From Aromatoleum sp. (GTDB lineage: Bacteria; Pseudomonadota; Gammaproteobacteria; Burkholderiales; Casimicrobiaceae): a stretch of DNA of 18,934 nt. Below, in pieces: positions 14,121-18,934 of this stretch. The notes below the pieces were generated by a model. That model was not told the origin of the DNA and made no database searches. It was given only the letters and a program-made list of their open reading frames with translations. Position numbers and translations under genes: made by a program. The DNA is taken from NCBI GenBank assembly GCA_010365205.1, contig JAAFGU010000010.1:1-18934 (forward strand), read 5' to 3'. Within the stretch, counting starts at the first letter, position 1; each line of letters starts with the position of its first letter.

Positions 14121-14570
14121 ATGAGTAAATTCCTGATGTTGCATGGCATCAACCACAACATGTTCGGCAAGCGCGATCCCGCTCAATACGGAACGATCAC
14201 GCTGGCCGAAATCGACGATCATCTGCGCAAGCTCGGCAAGGAGTTGGGCGTCGAGGTCGTCAGTTACCAGACCAATCACGAGGGCGCGATGTGCGAGCGG
14301 ATCCATCAGGCCTTTCTCGAAAAGGTCGACGGCGTCATCATCAACGCCGGGGCATGGACGCACTACAGCTACGGCATACGCGACGCACTGGCGATTCTGA
14401 CCGTGCCCGTCGTCGAGATCCACATGTCGAACATCCATGCGCGGGAAGAATTCCGGCATCATTCGGTGTTCGGCGAGATCGTGAAAGGCCAGATCTGCGG
14501 TTTCGGTCTGGACAGCTACCTGCTGGGCTTGCGCGCCGCCGCGTCGGCCAGCACGGCCGCCAAGGCCTGA
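14121..14570 (+). CDS. aroQ: Type II 3-dehydroquinate dehydratase (AroQ) family protein, copy B
   Basis: This is 149 residues long, the same length as copy A and alignable without gaps. The catalytic set is again complete: Asn11, Arg18, Tyr23 (KRDPAQYG), Asn75, His81, Glu99, His101, Ser103, Arg108 and Arg112. It shares copy A's pocket changes, HGIN in place of NGPN and GAWTHYSYG (77-85) in place of GAYTHTSVA, so these were fixed before the two copies diverged. Its C-terminal half (SNIHAREEFRHHSVF, GQICGFG) is closer to ordinary AroQ than copy A is. GGAG at 14110-14113 supports ATG 14121. It heads a block with an SDR, an AroE-type gene and a TIM barrel, a grouping that resembles quinate/shikimate catabolism. 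Confidence 0.86.
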   Translation: MSKFLMLHGINHNMFGKRDPAQYGTITLAEIDDHLRKLGKELGVEVVSYQTNHEGAMCERIHQAFLEKVDGVIINAGAWTHYSYGIRDALAILTVPVVEIHMSNIHAREEFRHHSVFGEIVKGQICGFGLDSYLLGLRAAASASTAAKA

Positions 14571-14594
14571 CGGAAAATGGCATACGGAGGAGGC

Positions 14595-15383
14595 ATGGGC
14601 AGCGATTTCGCAGGCAAGGTCGTCGTAGTCTCGGGCGGGAGCCGCGGCATAGGCCGCGGCATTGCCGCCGCATTCGCGGCGGAAGGCGCGCAGACGGTGC
14701 TCGCGGCTTCCTCGCAAGCGAACCTGGACGCCGCGGCCGAGGCAATTGCCCACAATGCCACTTTGCGGCCGGATGTCTGCGCGGCGGATCTGCGCCGGGA
14801 GGACGGCTGTGAGCAGGTGTTCCGCTTCGTCGGAGAGCGCCACGGGCGTTGCGACATCCTGGTCAACTCGGCGGGAGCCACGCGTGCCGGCGCGTTTCCG
14901 AGCCTCGCCGAAGAAGCGTGGCAGGATGGCTTCGCGCTCAAGTTCTTTGGCTGCGTGCGTCTTTGCCGCCTGTTCTGGCCGCTGCTCAAGGCCACGCAAG
15001 GTCACGTCGTCAACGTCATCGGCGGCGCCGCGCGCACGCCCGACCCGGAGTTCCTGATCGGCGGGGCCGTCAACGCCGCGATGCACAACTTCACCAAGGG
15101 TCTTGCGGGTCTTGGCAAGCGCGACGGCGTGAACGTCAACGCGATCCTGCCGGGCATGACCGAAACCGAGCGTGTCGAGCAACTGTTCCGGCAGCGGGCC
15201 GAGGCCTCCGGCACGTCGGTCGACGAAGTGCGCGCCGCGCTGATCGCGAAGGACGGCCTCGCGCGGTTGGGCAAGCCGGAGGACGTCGCGGCGCTCGCGC
15301 TGTTCCTGTGCTCGGAGCGCGCGCGGCATATCCAGGGAACCGCGATTGCGGTCGACGGCGGCGCGACGCCGGGGCTCTATTGA
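14595..15383 (+). CDS. Short-chain dehydrogenase/reductase (SDR) family protein lacking the Tyr-x-x-x-Lys catalytic motif
   Basis: A 262-residue classical-length SDR. The cofactor motif SGGSRGIGRG (13-22) and NSAGA (91-95) are intact, so NAD(P) binding is likely. The active site is not canonical. Aligning FTKGLA and the NAA helix with ordinary SDRs puts Gly156 at the catalytic Tyr and Asn160 at the Lys, while the Ser position falls in GG (143-144). I recall an SDR clade with a similar 'G...NAAL' pattern, so this is probably a real subgroup rather than a decayed gene. The length and C-terminus (HIQGTAIAVDGGATPGLY) are normal. ATG 14595 follows GGAGGAGG; an in-frame ATG at 14577 is a weaker alternative. 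Its reaction cannot be predicted from the usual SDR mechanism. Confidence 0.84.
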   Translation: MGSDFAGKVVVVSGGSRGIGRGIAAAFAAEGAQTVLAASSQANLDAAAEAIAHNATLRPDVCAADLRREDGCEQVFRFVGERHGRCDILVNSAGATRAGAFPSLAEEAWQDGFALKFFGCVRLCRLFWPLLKATQGHVVNVIGGAARTPDPEFLIGGAVNAAMHNFTKGLAGLGKRDGVNVNAILPGMTETERVEQLFRQRAEASGTSVDEVRAALIAKDGLARLGKPEDVAALALFLCSERARHIQGTAIAVDGGATPGLY

Positions 15384-15471
15384 TCATCAATGCAACCGTG
15401 GCACGCGGCGAGGCCATCGCCCGCCGGGCGCGGCGGCTTGACGTGGCGCGTTGCCGCGAGGAGAACAGGAC

Positions 15472-16311
15472 ATGGCAGCATTGAGGCCGGCGGCGTGCGT
15501 CATGGGCTGGCCCGTGAAGCATTCGCGCGCGCCGATCATCCACGGCTATTGGATCGAGAAGCACAAGCTCGACGTCGACTTCCGTCTCGAGGCGGTGCCG
15601 CCGGAGGAATTTCCGTACTTTCTCGCGCATCTGGCCGAGCGCGGTTACGTCGGCGGATCGGCGACGATGCCGCACAAGGAAATGGCATTGAAGTTGACCG
15701 AGCCCGATGCGCGGGCCACGGCGATCGGCGCCGCCAACGTGATCTGGCTCGACCACGGCAAGCTTCGCTCGACGAACTCCGATGTCATTGGCTTCATCGC
15801 CGCGCTGGACGAGTCCGCGCCCGGCTGGGACCAGCGGGCGGACAAGGCCGTCGTGTCCGGTGCGGGAGGCGCCGCGCGCGCCGTCGTCTACGGATTGCTG
15901 GAACGCGGCGTACGGCGCATTCATGTGCACAACCGCACACTGGCGAAAGCGGAGGCCTTGCGCGAACGTTTCGGTCCGAAGGTCATTCCCACGACGGCGG
16001 AAGACCTGCCCGCGGCGCTCGACGGTGCCGGCCTCGTCGTCAACGGGGCGTCCTTCGGGATGGTCGGCTACCCGGACCTCGACATCGACCTGTCGGCGGT
16101 TCGCAACGACGCGGTCGTCGCCGATGTCGTCTACGTGCCGCTCGAAACGGGGCTCCTGAAGCAGGCGAGGGCGCGCGGCCTCGCCGTCTCGGATGGCCTC
16201 GGCATGTTGTTGCATCAGGCCTCCGGCTGCTTCGAGAAATGGTTCGGCGTGCGGCCGGTGGTCACGCCCGAGCTGCGCGAACGGGTCGAGCAGGCATTGC
16301 AGGTCGCGTGA
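15472..16311 (+). CDS. aroE: Shikimate/quinate dehydrogenase (AroE)-family protein
   Basis: A 279-residue protein with the two-domain AroE layout. The substrate domain has MGWPVKHSRAPIIHGY (11-26), SATMPHKE (63-70) with catalytic Lys69, IGAANV (85-90) and TNSDVIGF (101-108) with catalytic Asp104. The NADP domain has GAGGAARA (130-137) and NRT (154-156, favouring NADP), then VYVPLETGLL, and GMLLHQA with Gln249. Four usual substrate contacts are changed: HSxSP is HSRAP (Ala20), NVT is SAT (Ser63), AxNT is AANV (Val90) and NTD is NSD (Ser103). The catalytic Lys-Asp pair is kept, so activity is likely on a shikimate-like but not identical substrate. AGGAG at 15459-15463 supports ATG 15472. The location beside aroQ copy B fits a shared pathway. 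Confidence 0.85.
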   Translation: MAALRPAACVMGWPVKHSRAPIIHGYWIEKHKLDVDFRLEAVPPEEFPYFLAHLAERGYVGGSATMPHKEMALKLTEPDARATAIGAANVIWLDHGKLRSTNSDVIGFIAALDESAPGWDQRADKAVVSGAGGAARAVVYGLLERGVRRIHVHNRTLAKAEALRERFGPKVIPTTAEDLPAALDGAGLVVNGASFGMVGYPDLDIDLSAVRNDAVVADVVYVPLETGLLKQARARGLAVSDGLGMLLHQASGCFEKWFGVRPVVTPELRERVEQALQVA

Positions 16312-16371
16312 CCTGCTGATGCCGTCAATCGCTGCGATTTCCACACAAACCCAAAACGAGTAACGATTGCC

Positions 16372-17199
16372 ATGCTTGATCTCCGGCGCTTGTCGATCCA
16401 TCAGGTGACGCTGTTGCGGCAATGCACGACTCCCCAATTCGTCGCCGCGCTGACGCGCAACGGCGTCCCGTGCACGAGCCTGTGGCGGGACAAGACATTG
16501 GAGTACGGCGTCGAGAAGACCGCGCGAATCGTCGCCGACAACGGCATCGCGCTGTCGGGTTATTGTTTCGCCGGCCTCATCACGTCGCCGGACCGGGACG
16601 AAGCCGCCAAGGCCCGTGACGAGGTTCGCCGCGCGCTCGACGAGGCCGCGGCGGTCAAGGCGCCCTGCCTCGTATTCGTGGCCGGCGGCATCGATCCGCG
16701 CGACAAGAACATCGCCGACGCCCGCGCCCGCGCCGTCGATGGCATCGCCGAACTCATTCCCCATGCGCGGAGCGTCGGGGTCAGGATTGCGCTCGAGCCG
16801 CTGCATCCGATGATCTGCGCCACGCGGTCGGTTCTGTCCACGGTGAAGCTTGCCAACGATTGGTGCGACCGCCTCGGCGCCGAGGACATCGTCGCCATTG
16901 CGGTCGACACCTACGCCGTGTGGTGGGACCCCGAGATAGAGGACGAGATCGCGCGTGCCGGCAAGCGCATCTGCTCGTTTCACGTCAGCGATTGGCTCGC
17001 CGACACGCAGGACCTGCGCCTCGACCGCGGCATGATGGGCGATGGCGTAATTGATCTGCCGGCGCTGCGGCGGATGGTCGAAGCGGCCGGCTACGACGGC
17101 TACGTCGAGGTCGAGATCTTCTCGCAGCGCAACTGGTGGCAGCGCGATCCCGACGAGGTCATCGGCGTGATCAAGGACCGGGTTCGGACGGCGGTCTGA
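16372..17199 (+). CDS. Sugar phosphate isomerase/epimerase-type TIM barrel (AP endonuclease 2/xylose isomerase-like)
   Basis: A 275-residue barrel whose four metal ligands stand out: Glu142 (ALEPLHPM), Asp179 (AVDTYAVWWDP), His204 (SFHVSDW) and Glu248 (VEVEIFS). GMMGDGVIDLP (220-230) is the conserved loop before the last helix. The superfamily includes inosose dehydratase IolE, IolH/IolI, hydroxypyruvate isomerase and the AsbF/QuiC-type 3-dehydroshikimate dehydratases. Next to AroQ and AroE homologues, a dehydratase acting on a ring ketone is the most natural idea; next to the IolG-like gene, an inosose-type enzyme is the alternative. The sequence alone does not decide. The stop codon directly abuts the next gene's GTG. 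The Shine-Dalgarno before ATG 16372 is weak. Confidence 0.82.
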   Translation: MLDLRRLSIHQVTLLRQCTTPQFVAALTRNGVPCTSLWRDKTLEYGVEKTARIVADNGIALSGYCFAGLITSPDRDEAAKARDEVRRALDEAAAVKAPCLVFVAGGIDPRDKNIADARARAVDGIAELIPHARSVGVRIALEPLHPMICATRSVLSTVKLANDWCDRLGAEDIVAIAVDTYAVWWDPEIEDEIARAGKRICSFHVSDWLADTQDLRLDRGMMGDGVIDLPALRRMVEAAGYDGYVEVEIFSQRNWWQRDPDEVIGVIKDRVRTAV

Positions 17200-18216
17200 G
17201 TGAACGAGATCGGATTTGGATTGATCGGCGCCGGCGTGATCGGTCGCGTGCATGCGCAGAACATTGCCGGCCGCCCGGATGCCGGGCTGCGTTGGGTCGT
17301 CGACAACGACGCGCCGCGCGGCAATGCGCTCGCGGCCGCGTACGGCGCACGCTTTTCCGCGTCGGTCGATGAAATGCTCGCCGACCCGTTGGTGCAGATT
17401 GTCGTGATCGGCTCATCGACCGACGTCCACGAGGCACATCTGCTGGCCAGTGTCCGTGCCGGCAAGCCGGTGCTGTGCGAAAAGCCGATCGCGGACAGCC
17501 TCGAGGGCGCCAGGAACTGTCTCGACGCGGCGCGCGCGGCGAACGTGGTCGCCGCTATCGGCTTCAACCGGCGCTTCGACGTGCATCATCGGGCGGTCTT
17601 CGACCGCATACGCGCGGGCGAAATCGGCGCCGTCGAAAGCGTGCACATCGTGTCCCGGAGCTCGGAAGCCTCGCCGCCCGAAGCCGCGCATCGTGCCGGC
17701 GGCATGCTTCGCGAGAAGGGAACGCATTTCTACGATCTCGCCCACTGGATGGTCGGGTCCGAACCCGTGGAAGTCTTTGCCGCCGGCGGCTGCCTGTTCG
17801 ATCAGGGGTACGCCGCGTACGGCGACGTCGACACGGCGGCGCTGACGCTGCGGTTCGCGTCGGGCGCGCTCGCGACCTTCAGCTTCAGTCGCCGGACCAC
17901 GTACGGTTACGACGAAATGATTGAGGTGTTCGGGTCGAAAGGCATGCTGCAGTCGCGCCGGCAACAGCAGCGCGGCGTGTCGCTCTACCAGGGTGACAAG
18001 ATCGTCTGTGACGGCATCTACCCCAGCTGGTACGAGCGCTTCGCGCCGACCTACGTGGCGGAGCTCGACGCCATTGTGGCCGCGGTCCGCACCGGAACCA
18101 CGGTCGAGCCGAGCCTCGCGGACGGCATGCGAGCACAGGCCGTTGCCGAAGCGGCCGTCGCATCGCTGCTGCAGCGAAAGCCGGTCGCCATCCCGAATGT
18201 CTGGCAGCTTGCCTGA
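17200..18216 (+). CDS. Gfo/Idh/MocA-family oxidoreductase, inositol 2-dehydrogenase (IolG)-like, paralogue 4
   Basis: A 338-residue protein starting with GTG immediately after the preceding stop codon. It resembles inositol 2-dehydrogenase along its whole length: GAGVIGRVHAQNIA (10-23), CEKP (93-96, catalytic Lys95), GFNRRFD (121-127), VSRSSEASPP (151-160), YGDVDTAALTLRF and SRRTTYGYDEMIEVFGSKG. The catalytic pair of B. subtilis IolG, Asp172 and His176, corresponds here to Glu172 and His176, so the acid residue has changed from Asp to Glu. This suggests oxidation of a cyclitol or a related cyclic polyol, with some change in specificity. It is probably co-translated with the TIM barrel gene, a pairing also seen in inositol operons. 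Confidence 0.85.
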   Translation: MNEIGFGLIGAGVIGRVHAQNIAGRPDAGLRWVVDNDAPRGNALAAAYGARFSASVDEMLADPLVQIVVIGSSTDVHEAHLLASVRAGKPVLCEKPIADSLEGARNCLDAARAANVVAAIGFNRRFDVHHRAVFDRIRAGEIGAVESVHIVSRSSEASPPEAAHRAGGMLREKGTHFYDLAHWMVGSEPVEVFAAGGCLFDQGYAAYGDVDTAALTLRFASGALATFSFSRRTTYGYDEMIEVFGSKGMLQSRRQQQRGVSLYQGDKIVCDGIYPSWYERFAPTYVAELDAIVAAVRTGTTVEPSLADGMRAQAVAEAAVASLLQRKPVAIPNVWQLA

Positions 18217-18256
18217 GCGTCGCGCTGCCGGCATTGGCCATCGATTTCTTGCGGGT

Positions 18257-18934
18257 TCAACGGACAAGCCGGTCCGCTTCCTCGAAATGCGCGGCGGCCA
18301 TATTCGCCGGCGCCTGCGGCATCACCGGCCGGAATTCCATGTGGTCGAGCACGTCGCGCGCGAGGTCGACGCCCGGTGCGATCTCGACGAGGGTCACGCC
18401 GTGGGCGGTGAGCCGGAACACCGCGCGCTCGGTGACATAGACGACCTCCTGCCCCTGCCGCAATGCCTGCGAGCCCGAGAACGTGATCTGATCGACATGC
18501 TGCACGAGCTTGCGCACGTCGCCGTGGCGATCGATCGAGAGGCGGCCGTCGCCGGTCGAAAGCACCGTGCCCTTGGTGTCGAACGTGCCGCAGAAGACGA
18601 CCTTGCGCGCGTTTTGCGCGATGTCGATGAAGCCGCCGGGCCCGACCGGCAGGCCCGCGAGCTTCGACACGTTGACGTTGCCCGCCGCATCGATCTGTCC
18701 GAAGCCGAGAAAGGCGATGTCGAGCCCGCCGCCCGAATAGAAGTCGAACTGCGACGGCGCGTCGATGATTGCACTCGGATTGCGCGCGTAGCCGAACAGC
18801 GATCCTTCGAGCAGCGTGCCGCCATAGGCGCCGTGCTCGATCGACTGGTAATAGCGATCGCCGTGACCCCGCATCGCCACGAGCTTCGCGACGCCGTCGG
18901 GGATGCCGTAGCCGTAGTTGACCACGGCGCCGTC
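18257..18934 (-). CDS. Acyl-CoA:acid CoA-transferase, YdiF/propionate CoA-transferase (Pct) type, C-terminal part, cut by the window edge
   Basis: The reading frame is open to the right edge and ends in TGA at 18257-18259. It gives 225 residues of what is normally a protein of about 520. They cover much of the second (beta) CoA-transferase domain: VVNYGYGIPDGVA, then SIEHGAYGG, whose Glu is the expected covalent CoA carrier, FDFYSGGGLDIAFLGFGQID, GNVNVSKL and GPGGFIDIAQNARKVVFCGTF. The first in-frame GTG near 18925 is an internal valine, so the true start lies beyond the window. These enzymes move CoA among short acids such as acetate, propionate, lactate and acetoacetate. It converges on the + strand genes with a 40-base gap that holds no recognisable terminator. 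Membership of the same pathway is only a suggestion. Confidence 0.88.
   Translation of the reverse strand, partial: DGAVVNYGYGIPDGVAKLVAMRGHGDRYYQSIEHGAYGGTLLEGSLFGYARNPSAIIDAPSQFDFYSGGGLDIAFLGFGQIDAAGNVNVSKLAGLPVGPGGFIDIAQNARKVVFCGTFDTKGTVLSTGDGRLSIDRHGDVRKLVQHVDQITFSGSQALRQGQEVVYVTERAVFRLTAHGVTLVEIAPGVDLARDVLDHMEFRPVMPQAPANMAAAHFEEADRLVR

Noticed and set aside
16327..16339. Short palindrome AATCG-CTG-CGATT before the TIM barrel gene
   Set aside because: Five-base arms with no outward extension and no promoter boxes; easily due to chance in a 60-base gap.
15136..17253. Long open frame on the - strand (705 codons) opposite SDR, aroE and the TIM barrel genes
   Set aside because: Same reasoning: low-complexity Arg/His/Asp-rich shadow of well-supported + strand genes.
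18217..18256. Possible bidirectional terminator between the convergent genes
   Set aside because: The 40-base gap has only a TGCCGGCA palindrome and no stem with T tract on either strand.
1..18934. Mobile elements, tRNA, rRNA, CRISPR or attachment sites
   Set aside because: I looked for transposase-like proteins, clustered direct repeats and tRNA-like folds and saw none. The two aroQ genes are diverged paralogues and not a recent repeat.

Overview
The window is GC-rich DNA, densely coded in one direction, that looks like an accessory catabolic region of a Pseudomonadota chromosome. A Burkholderiales-type betaproteobacterium is my best guess. This rests on base composition and on the gene mix (branched-chain-type ABC uptake genes beside CaiB, MaoC, ApbA/PanE and Gfo/Idh families), not on any marker gene. 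I see no rRNA, tRNA, CRISPR array, insertion sequence or phage gene.

Layout: twenty genes run on the + strand from 79 to 18216, with gaps of 161 bases or less and several overlapping or abutting junctions. A 21st gene, cut by the right edge, converges on them from the - strand. (1) 79-5976 is a complete HAAT/Liv ABC importer: binding protein, LivM, LivG, LivF and LivH. The order is unusual, and a ketopantoate-reductase-like gene sits between the two ATPase genes. (2) 6044-7995 is a fumarylacetoacetase/MhpD-fold hydratase coupled by an ATGA overlap to a Gfo/Idh/MocA oxidoreductase. (3) 7996-8156 is a 161-base AT-richer gap with a long symmetric dyad lying over a plausible sigma-70 -35 box, the best internal promoter/operator candidate. 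(4) 8157-13998 holds a second Gfo/Idh gene, a second PanE-like gene, a VOC protein, a type II dehydroquinase (AroQ), a MaoC hydratase, a CaiB-type CoA-transferase and a third Gfo/Idh gene. (5) 14121-18216 holds a second AroQ, an SDR lacking the catalytic Tyr and Lys, an AroE-type dehydrogenase, an AP-endonuclease-2-like TIM barrel and an IolG-like Gfo/Idh gene. (6) 18257-18934 (-) is the C-terminal part of a YdiF/Pct-type CoA-transferase.

Working model (inference): the importer brings in a polyhydroxylated ring acid or cyclitol, such as quinate, shikimate, an inositol or a carbasugar-like compound. Oxidoreductases of the Gfo/Idh, AroE and SDR types oxidise or reduce ring carbons. The AroQ pair and the TIM barrel remove water next to the resulting ketone. 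The MhpD-like, PanE-like, VOC, MaoC and CoA-transferase proteins process ring-opened products towards acyl-CoAs. The enzyme families are recognisable one by one. The combination is what is unusual: two AroQ with matching pocket changes, four Gfo/Idh, two PanE-like proteins and one AroE-like enzyme behind a single importer. It does not match any standard quinate or inositol operon I can recall. No regulator gene lies inside the window.
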